From: Roseibaca calidilacus
Lineage (GTDB): Bacteria > Pseudomonadota > Alphaproteobacteria > Rhodobacterales > Rhodobacteraceae
Direction of reading: 5' to 3'
Assembly: GCF_001517585.1 (NCBI RefSeq)
Contig: NZ_FBYC01000004.1
Location: 372,001-436,000, forward strand
DNA: 64,000 bases
Of the stretch, positions 16,104 to 25,468 are shown in pieces. How positions within the stretch are numbered: the first letter of the stretch is position 1; every line of letters begins with the position of its first letter. The position numbers and the translations under genes were made by a program. The notes under the pieces are model-generated. The model was given only the letters and a program-made list of their open reading frames with translations. It had not been told where the DNA came from and did not search any database.

Positions 16104-16156
16104 TCGTTGCAGTTTCATTGGTGCCGCTCGTTGCAGTTTCATAAGTTCCGCTTCAA
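16104..16156 (-). repeat. Repressor-side element end with two abutting end repeats
   Basis: Read inward from the terminus on the minus strand, two 24-bp units follow each other; each contains ATGAAACTGCAACGA preceded by GCGG. On the plus strand the exact 15-bp repeat is at 16104-16118 and 16128-16142. The inner unit matches the left end over 18 bp. The outermost bases TGAAGCGG recall the terminus of Mu's right end, from memory of the Mu sequence. CATTC at 16157-16161 is the second target-duplication copy. Confidence 0.75.
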
Positions 16157-16232
16157 CATTCCACAAGATGGCAACAGTGCCGCGCGCTGTGATCTTGGAG
16201 CATTGGTGCAAGACGACACGCCACGTTTTTGA
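16157..16232 (+). pseudogene. Displaced 3' end of the gene at 6963
   Basis: After the second CATTC copy, joining 7374 to 16162 gives 23 further codons (P-Q-D-G-N at the start, T-P-R-F at the end) and a TGA at 16230-16232. This is the predicted original C-terminus of the unknown protein. Support is the target duplication and the open frame; 23 open codons alone would be weak evidence. Confidence 0.55.
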
Positions 16233-16306
16233 CAAAGGCGAAATTCTCTGGAACAATTCCTGAACATCGGCTTTATTTCGCCTTGTCCCCGCGCTATGCT
16301 TCGCCC

Positions 16307-18682
16307 ATGTCCGATTTCAACACCGACTTGCCCTTGTCCGCCCGCGCCATGGCCGCGCGCCCAGCCCCGTATCTGGATGGGTTGAACCCCGCGCAACGCG
16401 AAGCGGTCGAAACGCTTGATGGCCCAGTCTTGATGCTTGCAGGCGCGGGCACGGGCAAGACCAAGGCCCTGACCGCGCGCATCGCGCATTTGCTGAACAC
16501 GGGCCGCGCCTTTCCGTCGCAAATTTTGGCCGTGACCTTCACCAACAAGGCCGCGCGCGAGATGAAACTGCGCGTGGGCGGCTACCTGGGCGACGCGGTC
16601 GAAGGGATGGCGTGGATGGGCACGTTCCATTCCATCAGCGCCAAGCTATTACGGCGGCATGCCGAATTGGTTGGGCTGAAATCCAGCTTCACGATTCTGG
16701 ACATGGACGACCAGTTGCGGCTGCTCAAACAGATCATCGCCGCCGCGAATATTGACGAAAAACGCTGGCCCCCACGCCTGCTGGCCAATATCATTGACCA
16801 GTGGAAGAACCGCGCTTGGACGCCGGAACAGGTGCCTTCGTCAGAAGCGGGTGCTTTCGACAATCGCGGAACAGAATTTTATGCCGCCTATCAGGACCGG
16901 CTGAAAACCTTGAACGCCTGCGATTTCGGCGATCTGCTTCTGCATTGCGTGACGATCTTTCAGGCGCACCCGGATGTGCTGCAAGACTATCACCGCCGCT
17001 TCAAATACATCCTTGTGGACGAATATCAGGACACGAACGTTGCGCAGTATCTATGGCTGCGCCTGCTGGCGGCGGGGCACAAGAATATCTGCTGCGTGGG
17101 GGATGATGACCAATCCATCTATGGCTGGCGCGGGGCAGAGGTGGGCAATATCCTGCGCTTTGAACGTGATTTTCCCGGTGCCAAGGTGGTGCGGCTGGAG
17201 CAGAATTACCGCTCTACCCCGCATATCTTGGCCGCTGCGGGGCAGGTCATTTCCGGCAATCAGGACCGCTTGGGCAAAACGCTTTGGACCGAAGCGCAAG
17301 CGGGCGAGAAGGTCCGGCTGATCGGCCATTGGGATGGCGAGGAAGAAGCGCGCTGGGTCGGCGAGCAGATCGAGGATTTGCAACGCGGCACGCGCGGATT
17401 GCAGCCCTTCAATCTGGAACAGATGGCCATTCTGGTGCGCGCCAGCCACCAGATGCGCGCCTTCGAGGATCGGTTTCTGACCATCGGCCTGCCATATCGC
17501 GTGATCGGTGGGCCGCGCTTTTACGAGCGGATGGAGATCCGCGATGCCATGGCCTATTTCCGGCTGGCTGTCAGCCCTGCCGATGATCTGGCATTCGAGC
17601 GCGTGGTCAACACTCCCAAACGCGGCTTGGGCGACAAGGCGCAACAGACCATCCAGCGCTATGCCCGCGCCAATGATGTGCCGCTGGTGCAGGGGGCTGC
17701 CCTTGCCATCGACGCGGGAGAGATCAAGGGCCGGGGCGCGGGCCAGTTGCGCGCCTTTCTGGACGGGGTGGACCGCTGGCACCGGGCCGTGTTGGGTTTG
17801 GGGCTTGTCCCAGAGGATGATGCCCTGATTGAACCCGTGTCGGAAGATGCCCCCCCCGGCAGCCACATTGAGCTTGCAGAGCAAATTCTGGAAGAGTCCG
17901 GCTACACGGAGATGTGGCTGAACGACAAGACGCCCGAAGCGCCGGGGCGGTTGGACAACCTGAAGGAACTGGTCAAGGCGCTGGAGAATTTTGAAAACCT
18001 GCAAGGGTTTTTGGAACATGTCGCGCTTGTTATGGACAATGACAGCGACGGGGCCGAAGACAAGGTCAGCATCATGACGCTGCACGCGGCCAAGGGGTTG
18101 GAATTTCCTGCCGTGTTCTTGCCGGGATGGGAGGAAGGGCTGTTCCCCTCGCAACGCTCGATGGATGAGAGCGGCCAGAAGGGCTTGGAAGAAGAACGCC
18201 GCTTGGCCTATGTCGGCATCACCCGCGCCGAGCAGCTCTGCACCATCAGCTTCGCCGCGAACCGCCGGGTTTACGGGCAATGGCAGTCGCAACTGCCCTC
18301 GCGCTTTGTCGATGAATTGCCCGGCGATCATGTCGAGGTGCTGACGCCCCCGGGCCTCTATGGCGGGATCGGTGCGGGGATGGGCAGCACGGGCTTTGGC
18401 AGCGCGGTCGAAGAACGCGCCTCCAAGGCTGATGCCTACAATTCGCCCGGTTGGCGGCGGTTGCAAAACGCCGAACGCAGCCAGCCCAAGCTGGTGCATG
18501 GCACGGTTGTGCCCGAGTTCGATGTGGGCGCACGGGTGTTCCACCAGAAATTCGGCTATGGGCGCGTGGCCTCGGTCGATGGTGACAAGCTGTTCGTGGA
18601 GTTTGAGAAATCTTCGCCCCGGCATGTCATGGCGGGCTATCTGCAAGATGCCGATGCAGCGGCGGGGGATGTGCCCTTCTGA
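16307..18682 (+). CDS. ATP-dependent DNA helicase, UvrD/PcrA type
   Basis: A 791-residue SF1A helicase, 3'-5'. Motifs: Walker A AGAGTGKT (45-52), VDEYQDTN (II), VGDDDQSIYGWRGA (III), EQNYRSTPHI (IV), TLHAAKGLEF (V), RRLAYVGITRAE (VI). The C-terminal VFHQKFGYGRV is the PcrA/UvrD Tudor-like end. It acts in nucleotide excision and mismatch repair or replication restart. The frame is open upstream, but ATG at 16307 gives the usual start. Confidence 0.93.
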   Translation: MSDFNTDLPLSARAMAARPAPYLDGLNPAQREAVETLDGPVLMLAGAGTGKTKALTARIAHLLNTGRAFPSQILAVTFTNKAAREMKLRVGGYLGDAVEGMAWMGTFHSISAKLLRRHAELVGLKSSFTILDMDDQLRLLKQIIAAANIDEKRWPPRLLANIIDQWKNRAWTPEQVPSSEAGAFDNRGTEFYAAYQDRLKTLNACDFGDLLLHCVTIFQAHPDVLQDYHRRFKYILVDEYQDTNVAQYLWLRLLAAGHKNICCVGDDDQSIYGWRGAEVGNILRFERDFPGAKVVRLEQNYRSTPHILAAAGQVISGNQDRLGKTLWTEAQAGEKVRLIGHWDGEEEARWVGEQIEDLQRGTRGLQPFNLEQMAILVRASHQMRAFEDRFLTIGLPYRVIGGPRFYERMEIRDAMAYFRLAVSPADDLAFERVVNTPKRGLGDKAQQTIQRYARANDVPLVQGAALAIDAGEIKGRGAGQLRAFLDGVDRWHRAVLGLGLVPEDDALIEPVSEDAPPGSHIELAEQILEESGYTEMWLNDKTPEAPGRLDNLKELVKALENFENLQGFLEHVALVMDNDSDGAEDKVSIMTLHAAKGLEFPAVFLPGWEEGLFPSQRSMDESGQKGLEEERRLAYVGITRAEQLCTISFAANRRVYGQWQSQLPSRFVDELPGDHVEVLTPPGLYGGIGAGMGSTGFGSAVEERASKADAYNSPGWRRLQNAERSQPKLVHGTVVPEFDVGARVFHQKFGYGRVASVDGDKLFVEFEKSSPRHVMAGYLQDADAAAGDVPF

Positions 18683-18727
18683 CCTGAAGGCGAAGGGGCT
18701 GACCAAGGGTGGGTGCCCCTGCCTGCC

Positions 18728-19936
18728 ATGTCACGGTTTACAATCCGGCTTTCCCCGCGTTTTATGCGCGCCATGGACCCGGCCCAGAAATATCCCGCGC
18801 TGTCTGACCTGAAAGCCGCCTGCAAGGCGCGGGTGCCTTGGTTCGTGTGGGAATATCTGGACAGCGCCACCGGCAGCGAATCCGTCAAGCCGCGCAATCG
18901 GGCGGCGCTGGAGCGGGTGTTATTCCGCCCCGCCATCCTGCGCGGGCCGATCGCGCCGGACCTGACCACGCGGTTTCTGGGGCAGGATTACGCCATGCCC
19001 GTGGGGGTTGCCCCGGTGGGCATGTCGGGGCTGATCTGGCCGGGGGCCGAAGCCGCCTTGGCGCGCATGGCGCAAGCGCGGCGCATTCCCTATTCGCTTA
19101 GCACGGTGGCGACGCAAACGCCCGAAACCATCGGGCCGGTTGCGGGGGACATGGGTTGGTTCCAGCTATATCCGCCCAAAGACCCGTCGATCCGGGCCGA
19201 TATTCTGACCCGTGCGCGAAATGCGGGCTTTCGCGTGCTGGTGCTGACGGTCGATCTGCCCGGCCCCTCGCGGCGCGAACGGCAGTTGCGCGCGCAGCTG
19301 GCCATTCCACCGAAAGTTACGCCATCAATGCTGTGGCAAGTCGCGCAGCGTCCCGCTTGGGGCTTGGGCACGCTGCGTGCGGGCACGCCCCGCCTGCGGC
19401 TGATGGAGGAATATCTGAAGCTTGACGGCAACGCGCCGTCTACGGCGCATCCGGGCTATCTGCTGCGCGCCGCCCCCGATTGGGACTATCTGCGCGCGGT
19501 GCGCGACATGTGGGACGGTCCTTTGGTTATCAAGGGCGTGCTGGACCCGGAGGATGCGCCCCGCCTGCGCGCAGAAGGGGCCGATGCGATCTGGGTGTCC
19601 AACCATGGCGGGCGGCAATTTGATGGTGCATTGGCGGCGTTGGATGCGCTGCAAGACATCCGTGCAAGCGTTGGCCCGGACATGCCGCTGATCTATGATG
19701 GCGGGGTTGAATCTGGCCTTGATGTCCTGCGCGCGCTGGCGCTGGGGGCGAATTTCACCATGCTGGGGCGGGGCTGGCATTACGCGCTTGGGGCATTGGG
19801 GGCAGGGGGTGCGGATCATCTTGCGACGCTGTTGCAAGATGACCTGATCGCCAACATGGTGCAGATGGGCGCAACCCGCCCCGAACAGGTCGCAACCCAG
19901 CTTGCGCCACGTCAAGACAGGCGCGACGAAATGTAA
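18728..19936 (+). CDS. lldD: FMN-dependent alpha-hydroxy-acid (L-lactate) dehydrogenase
   Basis: A protein of about 402 residues in the glycolate oxidase/lactate dehydrogenase family. The active-site SNHGGRQFDGA block with catalytic His and the FMN-binding IYDGGVESGLDVLRALALGA are intact, as is VGVAPVGMSGL early on. It probably oxidises L-lactate to pyruvate and passes electrons to quinone. The start is uncertain (ATG 18728, or 18773 for a shorter form). Pyruvate carboxylase follows 87 bases later, which would let lactate feed oxaloacetate. Confidence 0.85.
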   Translation: MSRFTIRLSPRFMRAMDPAQKYPALSDLKAACKARVPWFVWEYLDSATGSESVKPRNRAALERVLFRPAILRGPIAPDLTTRFLGQDYAMPVGVAPVGMSGLIWPGAEAALARMAQARRIPYSLSTVATQTPETIGPVAGDMGWFQLYPPKDPSIRADILTRARNAGFRVLVLTVDLPGPSRRERQLRAQLAIPPKVTPSMLWQVAQRPAWGLGTLRAGTPRLRLMEEYLKLDGNAPSTAHPGYLLRAAPDWDYLRAVRDMWDGPLVIKGVLDPEDAPRLRAEGADAIWVSNHGGRQFDGALAALDALQDIRASVGPDMPLIYDGGVESGLDVLRALALGANFTMLGRGWHYALGALGAGGADHLATLLQDDLIANMVQMGATRPEQVATQLAPRQDRRDEM

Positions 19937-20023
19937 CGGAACCTCACGGGCGCTTTACCTGCGCGCAATAATCTGTCTAATACACGCAATAAAATTAGCC
20001 ATACCTCTCCGGAAAGGACCGAA

Positions 20024-23000
20024 ATGGCCGAGTTCAAGAAAATCCTCGTCGCGAACCGTGGTGAAATCGCCATCCGCATCATGCGCGCTGCCAATGAGTT
20101 GGGCAAACGCACGGTTGCGGTTTATGCCGAAGAAGACAAGCTGGGCCTGCACCGCTTCAAGGCAGACGAAGCCTACCGCATTGGCGAGGGGATGGGACCG
20201 GTCGCCGCCTATCTGTCGATTGACGAGATCATTCGTGTGGCCAAGGCCAGCGGGGCGGATGCCGTGCATCCGGGCTACGGGCTGTTGTCGGAAAACCCCG
20301 AACTGGTCGATGCCTGCGTGGCTAACGGGATCACCTTTATCGGGCCGAAGGCCGAAACCATGCGCGCGCTTGGCGACAAGGCCAGCGCGCGGAAAGTGGC
20401 GATTGCGGCGGGCGTGCCGGTTATTCCCGCAACCGAGGTGCTGGGCGATGACATGGACGCGGTCAAGGCCATGGCGCGCGAGGTGGGCTTTCCGCTGATG
20501 CTGAAAGCCAGCCATGGCGGCGGCGGTCGGGGTATGCGCCCGATCCTGTCCGAGGACGAGGTCGAGGCGAAGGTCCGCGAGGGCCGCCGAGAGGCCGAGG
20601 CCGCTTTCGGCAATGGCGAGGGCTATCTGGAAAAGATGATCCTGCGCGCCCGCCATGTGGAAGTGCAGTTGCTGGGCGACACGCATGGCAACCTGTATCA
20701 TCTATATGAGCGCGATTGCACCGTGCAGCGCCGCAACCAGAAAGTGGTTGAACGCGCGCCTGCCCCCTACCTGACCGAAGCGCAGCGCGCAGAGGTCTGC
20801 GAGCTGGGCCTGAAGATTGGCCGCGCCGTGGGCTATCAGAACGCAGGCACCGTCGAATTCCTGATGGATATGGACGATGAGAAATTCTACTTCATCGAAG
20901 TGAACCCCCGCGTTCAGGTGGAACACACCGTCACCGAAGAAGTGACGGGCATTGACATTGTGAAAGCGCAGATCCGCATTGCTGAAGGCGCGACGTTGTC
21001 GGATGCGACGGGCACGCCGTCTCAGGGGGATGTCACCTTGTCGGGCCACGCGCTACAGTGCCGGATCACGACCGAAGACCCGCTGAACAACTTCATCCCC
21101 GATTATGGCCGTCTGACCGCCTACCGCTCTGCCACCGGCATGGGCATTCGTTTGGATGGCGGCACGGCCTATGCGGGGGGCGTGATTACGCGCTATTACG
21201 ACTCGCTTCTGGTCAAGATCACCGCTTGGGCGCCGACGCCGCAGGAATCCATCGCGCGGATGGACCGCGCCTTGCGCGAGTTCCGCATTCGCGGGGTCAG
21301 CACCAATATCGCCTTTGTCGAGAACCTGCTGAAACACCCGACATTCCTGAACGATACCTATACGACCAAGTTCATCGACACCACGGATGAGCTGTTCAAT
21401 TTCCGCAAGCGTCGGGACCGGGGCACCAAGGTTCTGACCTATATCGCGGATATTACCGTGAACGGGCACCCCGAAACCAAGGGTCGCGCCAAGCCGCCCG
21501 CCGGGTTGAAAACCCCGATTGCGCCCAAGGTTTCGACCGAAGCGCCGCCGCGCGGCACGCGGCAAATTCTGGACGAAGAAGGTCCGCAGGCCGTGGCCGA
21601 CTGGATGGCGGCGCAGAAGAAGCTGCTGCTGACCGACACCACCATGCGCGACGGGCACCAATCGCTTTTGGCCACGCGAATGCGGTCCATCGACATGATC
21701 CGGGTCGCACCTGCCTATGCGCATATGATGCCCAGCCTGTTCAGCATGGAATGCTGGGGCGGCGCGACCTTTGATGTGGCCTATCGCTTCTTGCAGGAAT
21801 GCCCATGGCAGCGCCTGCGCGACCTGCGCGCGGCCATGCCCAACCTTATGACGCAGATGTTGCTGCGCGCCTCGAACGGGGTGGGCTATACCAATTACCC
21901 CGACAACGTGGTGCAGGCTTTTGTCAAACAAGCCGCTGCCAGCGGGGTCGATGTGTTCCGCGTGTTCGACAGCCTGAACTGGGTTGAGAACATGCGTGTC
22001 GCCATGGATGCCGTGATAGAGGCGAACAAGGTCTGCGAAGGCACTGTGTGCTATACCGGCGACATCCTGAACCCCGACCGCGCGAAATACGACCTGAAAT
22101 ACTATGTCGAAATGGGCAAGGCCCTGCGCGACGCGGGCGCGCATGTTCTGGGGCTGAAGGACATGGCGGGGCTGCTCAAGCCTGCCAGTGCGCGCATCCT
22201 CATCAAGGCGCTGAAGGAAGAGGTGGGCCTGCCTATCCATTTCCACACGCATGACACTGGCGGCATTGCCGGTGCGACCATTCTGGCCGCCGCCGAAGCC
22301 GGTGTCGATGCCGCCGATGCCGCAATGGATGCGTTTTCGGGCAATACCAGCCAGCCGACCTTGGGGTCGATTGTCGAAGCCTTGCGCTTTACCGAGCGTG
22401 ACACGGGCCTCGACATGGGCGCGATCCGGCAGATTTCGGATTACTGGGAACAGGTTCGCCTGCAATATGCCGCGTTCGAAAGCGCGCAGCAGGCGCCGTC
22501 CTCCGAAGTGTATTTGCACGAAATGCCCGGTGGCCAGTTCACCAACCTGAAAGCGCAGGCGCGCAGCTTGGGGCTGGAAGAACGTTGGCCCGAAGTGGCG
22601 CAGACCTATGCCGATGTGAACAAGATGTTCGGCGATATCGTCAAGGTCACGCCATCGTCCAAGGTCGTGGGCGACATGGCGCTGATGATGGTCAGCCAAG
22701 GTCTGAAACGCGATGACGTGGAAAACCCTGCCAAGGATGTCAGCTTCCCCGATTCCGTCGTGGACATGATGAAGGGCAATCTGGGCCAACCCCCCGGTGG
22801 CTGGCCCGAAGCGCTGCAACGCAAGGTGCTGAAAGACGAGCGGCCCATCACCGACCGCCCCGGCAAGCATTTGGCCCCGGTCAATCTGGAAGAGGTGCGC
22901 GCGCAACTGATCGCAGATCTAGACGGGTTCAATGTTGATGATGAGGATCTGAACGGCTACCTGATGTATCCAAAGGTGTTTTTGGATTACATGGGCCGCC

Positions 23001-23470
23001 ACCGCATCTATGGTCCGGTGCGGACCTTGCCCACGCGAACCTTCTTCTACGGGATGGAACCGGGTGAGGAGATTTCCGCCGAAATTGACCCCGGCAAGAC
23101 GCTGGAAATCCGCCTGATTACCGTGGGGGAAACCGGCGATGATGGCGAGGTGAAGGTGTTCTTCGAGTTGAACGGCCAACCCCGTTCGGTGCGCGTGGCC
23201 AATCGCGAAATCGCGGCCAAGACCGCACAGCGCCTGAAGGCAGATATGTCGAACCCCGCCCATATCGGCGCACCGATGCCCGGCGCTGTCGCCACCGTGG
23301 CCGCGACGCCGGGCGCGAAGGTCAAGGCGGGCGATCTGCTGCTGACGATCGAGGCGATGAAAATGGAAACCGGCCTGCATGCCGACCGCGACGCGGTGGT
23401 CAAGGCCGTGCATGTCCAACCCGGCGCGCAGATCGAAGCCAAAGACCTGCTGATCGAATTCGAGGAATAA
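20024..23470 (+). CDS. pyc: Pyruvate carboxylase
   Basis: A 1148-residue biotin enzyme of full length. Order: biotin carboxylase domain (start MAEFKKILVANRGEIA, with ATP-grasp loop KASHGGGGRGMR and EVNPRVQVEHTVTEE), carboxyltransferase domain (TDTTMRDGHQSLLATR, then GLKDMAGLL), and C-terminal biotinyl domain with EAMKMET, biotin on Lys1113. It carboxylates pyruvate to oxaloacetate to refill the citric acid cycle. A leader of 87 bases separates it from the lactate dehydrogenase gene, and a strong terminator follows. Confidence 0.97.
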   Translation: MAEFKKILVANRGEIAIRIMRAANELGKRTVAVYAEEDKLGLHRFKADEAYRIGEGMGPVAAYLSIDEIIRVAKASGADAVHPGYGLLSENPELVDACVANGITFIGPKAETMRALGDKASARKVAIAAGVPVIPATEVLGDDMDAVKAMAREVGFPLMLKASHGGGGRGMRPILSEDEVEAKVREGRREAEAAFGNGEGYLEKMILRARHVEVQLLGDTHGNLYHLYERDCTVQRRNQKVVERAPAPYLTEAQRAEVCELGLKIGRAVGYQNAGTVEFLMDMDDEKFYFIEVNPRVQVEHTVTEEVTGIDIVKAQIRIAEGATLSDATGTPSQGDVTLSGHALQCRITTEDPLNNFIPDYGRLTAYRSATGMGIRLDGGTAYAGGVITRYYDSLLVKITAWAPTPQESIARMDRALREFRIRGVSTNIAFVENLLKHPTFLNDTYTTKFIDTTDELFNFRKRRDRGTKVLTYIADITVNGHPETKGRAKPPAGLKTPIAPKVSTEAPPRGTRQILDEEGPQAVADWMAAQKKLLLTDTTMRDGHQSLLATRMRSIDMIRVAPAYAHMMPSLFSMECWGGATFDVAYRFLQECPWQRLRDLRAAMPNLMTQMLLRASNGVGYTNYPDNVVQAFVKQAAASGVDVFRVFDSLNWVENMRVAMDAVIEANKVCEGTVCYTGDILNPDRAKYDLKYYVEMGKALRDAGAHVLGLKDMAGLLKPASARILIKALKEEVGLPIHFHTHDTGGIAGATILAAAEAGVDAADAAMDAFSGNTSQPTLGSIVEALRFTERDTGLDMGAIRQISDYWEQVRLQYAAFESAQQAPSSEVYLHEMPGGQFTNLKAQARSLGLEERWPEVAQTYADVNKMFGDIVKVTPSSKVVGDMALMMVSQGLKRDDVENPAKDVSFPDSVVDMMKGNLGQPPGGWPEALQRKVLKDERPITDRPGKHLAPVNLEEVRAQLIADLDGFNVDDEDLNGYLMYPKVFLDYMGRHRIYGPVRTLPTRTFFYGMEPGEEISAEIDPGKTLEIRLITVGETGDDGEVKVFFELNGQPRSVRVANREIAAKTAQRLKADMSNPAHIGAPMPGAVATVAATPGAKVKAGDLLLTIEAMKMETGLHADRDAVVKAVHVQPGAQIEAKDLLIEFEE

Positions 23471-23489
23471 GCGAACCTCGACTCCCCCA

Positions 23490-23525
23490 AGCCCCGCGCA
23501 GCAAATCCGCCGCGCGGGGCTTTTT
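23490..23525 (+). terminator. Rho-independent terminator after pyc
   Basis: A 10-bp perfect stem AGCCCCGCGC / GCGCGGGGCT with a 12-base loop is followed by a T run, 19 bases after the pyc stop. Confidence 0.9.
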
Positions 23526-23661
23526 CATGGCTGAACAGGGATAAAAGACCTTGAAAACAACGGTTGGGGCTAGGCCGTTTGAAACGGATGTATTACCCAT
23601 GACGACGTAAGTTTATTTACTGCCGCTGGCTAAAGACAGATACGCCCAAAGGAATACAGCG

Positions 23662-25101
23662 ATGCCGATTCCCTGCACCCGCCCTGCCAAGGCTTTGGCC
23701 CTGACGCTTGCCCTTGGCGGTGCCTTGACCGGGCAAGAGGCTTCGGCCCAAGGCCTTAGTGTCGAGACCGGGTTCGAACGCTTGTCGTCGCCGCAAACCC
23801 TGATCGAAGGGTTGAACCGATTGTATGTCGGCTACCAGTTCTCCGAGACGCTGAGCCTTGGGCAAAGTTTCTACTCCGGGGCGCTGGGCGATGCGGGGGG
23901 CGCGTTCTTCTGGGGCTTCGAAGGTGTCGCGCGCCTGCCATTGTCGACCGGGCTGTCGCTGTCGGCCTCTGGCTTCATCGGCGGTGGGGGCGGTGCGGCG
24001 CAGGTGATTGGCGATGGCACCATGGTCCGCGCGGGGCTGGCCTTGGACTACCAGATCGCAGAGTCTTGGGCGGTGCAATTGACAGGCGCGTGGATTTCGA
24101 TCGATGGCGCGCCAATTGACGGGCCGGCCTTCGGGGTTGGGCTGCGCCGCCAGATCGGCACCAAAACGCCCGGCGGCTGGGATGCCAAGCTGGATGCCGC
24201 GGGCGGCACTGTCACGGCCCTGTCCCCGCAAAACGGCGTCCTGAACCGCGACGGCAACCCTCAGGATAGCGTTGTGTTGGTGGGCGCGCGCGCTTTGTAT
24301 GGCTTGGGCCAAAACACGCAGCTTAGCCTTGGGGCCGATGGCGCGGGCTCTGGGGCACAGGGGTATATGCAGGTCATGGCTGGCCTACGGCGCAATTTCG
24401 CGCTTGGCCCGACCACGCTGTTCATCGAAGGCGGTGTCGGCTTTGGCGGCGGTGGCTTGGTCGACACGGGCGCGGGGCCGTTGATAGAAGCGTCGGCGGG
24501 TGTCAGCCTGCCGGTCACGCGGGCGCTGGATGCGCAACTGTCCATCGGCGGCAAGGCCGCGCCAACGGGCGATTTCCGCGCCGCTGCTGTGTCGCTGTCG
24601 ATTCTGCGCAATTTTGCCCGCACGCGGGGCGATGAGGGTTTGGGCGAACGCCCCAACCGCTGGGCCTATAGTGGCGGCATCTCGGTGCAGCAGACCGGTG
24701 GCAATTATTTCCTGAACAGCAATACCGCCAGTTTCATCGTGATGCAGGAAAGCTCTTTCGATTATTTTCTGGGCCAGAACCTGTATGTGTCCGGCAATGG
24801 CCAGACCGCGCTGCATGGCGGGGTTGCAGGCTATGCGGTGGGGCTTTTGGGGCTTGGCTATCAGTTCGACATCACCCCGCGCTGGGCCGTGTCTTTGGAA
24901 GGGCATGTCGGGGCCGCAGGGGGTGGCGGTGTCAACGTGGCCGGTGGCGTTCTGGGCAGCCTGCGCGCTGAGATTGACTACCGTATCACCGACCGGCTGG
25001 CGCTGTCGGTGGGCGTGGGACAGATGCGCGCGTTGCGTGGCAATGGGTTGGACAGCACTATCGGCACGCTGGGTTTGAAAATACCCTTCGCGACCCGCTA
25101 G
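23662..25101 (+). CDS. Exported beta-rich (probable outer-membrane barrel) protein, unknown
   Basis: A 479-residue protein with a signal peptide (basic start, hydrophobic residues ~9-22, cleavage probably after SAQ near residue 30). The rest is rich in Gly, Ala, Ser and alternating hydrophobic residues (for example LSLSASGFIGGGGG), as in beta-barrel proteins. Two similar halves are suggested by repeated strand-like blocks, but I could not align them reliably. No known family recognised. It stands alone between a terminator and a hairpin. Confidence 0.65.
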   Translation: MPIPCTRPAKALALTLALGGALTGQEASAQGLSVETGFERLSSPQTLIEGLNRLYVGYQFSETLSLGQSFYSGALGDAGGAFFWGFEGVARLPLSTGLSLSASGFIGGGGGAAQVIGDGTMVRAGLALDYQIAESWAVQLTGAWISIDGAPIDGPAFGVGLRRQIGTKTPGGWDAKLDAAGGTVTALSPQNGVLNRDGNPQDSVVLVGARALYGLGQNTQLSLGADGAGSGAQGYMQVMAGLRRNFALGPTTLFIEGGVGFGGGGLVDTGAGPLIEASAGVSLPVTRALDAQLSIGGKAAPTGDFRAAAVSLSILRNFARTRGDEGLGERPNRWAYSGGISVQQTGGNYFLNSNTASFIVMQESSFDYFLGQNLYVSGNGQTALHGGVAGYAVGLLGLGYQFDITPRWAVSLEGHVGAAGGGGVNVAGGVLGSLRAEIDYRITDRLALSVGVGQMRALRGNGLDSTIGTLGLKIPFATR

Positions 25102-25109
25102 AAAACTGA

Positions 25110-25136
25110 CCCGGCGCATTCTGTCTCGCCGGGTTT
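25110..25136 (+). terminator. Weak terminator hairpin
   Basis: CCCGGCG / CGCCGGG forms a 7-bp stem (25110-25116, 25127-25133) followed by only TTTCT, 8 bases after the stop of the barrel-like gene. Confidence 0.55.
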
Positions 25137-25468
25137 CTGTGCTGGACCCCGTGTGCCACGGCAATGCCCAGTCATTTCGCCAATGCGGGCACCCGCCGCA
25201 AGTTGGGCCAGATCGCAGCATTTGCCCCCTAAGCTGGTCGCGTGTTTGCCCTGCGACGAGCATCGGCAACTCTTGTTGCGCGGACTGCCCGGATGCAAAC
25301 CTCCGCCCAAGGTCTTGCCACCAGCAAATCAGGGCGCAACTGTTGGTTCGCGCAGGCTTTGGCGATAGCCTGACAGCACCCAACCCAGCACCGCTGCTTC
25401 AACCCGGGCGCTGTCAGCATTAGATGCAAACCTGCAAACAGCCTGACCTCTGGCGCAAGGACCATGCA
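25137..25468. other. Intergenic stretch before pxpB
   Basis: About 330 bases between the hairpin and the pxpB ATG. I see no convincing gene, RNA gene or operator. Short open frames on both strands here lack ribosome-binding sites and family features. It must contain the promoter of the pxpBCA operon. Confidence 0.5.

Larger units (their letters stand above)
7375..16156 (-). mobile_element. Compact Mu-type transposable element, about 8.8 kb
   Basis: Gene content is Mu-like and runs on the minus strand: repressor (divergent), Ner-like, transposase A, ATPase B, two small genes, GemA, terminator, small membrane protein, Mor-like, gpT, gpG, gpI, and one last unknown gene. Ends are visible: 18 bp at 7381-7398 are the exact reverse complement of 16108-16125; the repressor-side end carries a second abutting copy of the end repeat. 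The flanks show CATTC at 7370-7374 and 16157-16161, a 5-bp target duplication as expected for Mu. The right terminus has an uncertainty of one base (16155 or 16156). Genes for terminase, portal, gpF, tail and lysis are absent. Confidence 0.85.

Noticed and set aside
16104-16142. The tandem repeats as a CRISPR-like array
   Set aside because: Only two copies abut directly, without spacers, and one copy is inverted at the far end of the element; they are transposon end sites.
7375-16156. Element read as a gene transfer agent or complete phage
   Set aside because: No terminase, portal, tail or lysis gene is present, and the transposase with matching ends marks it as Mu-type.
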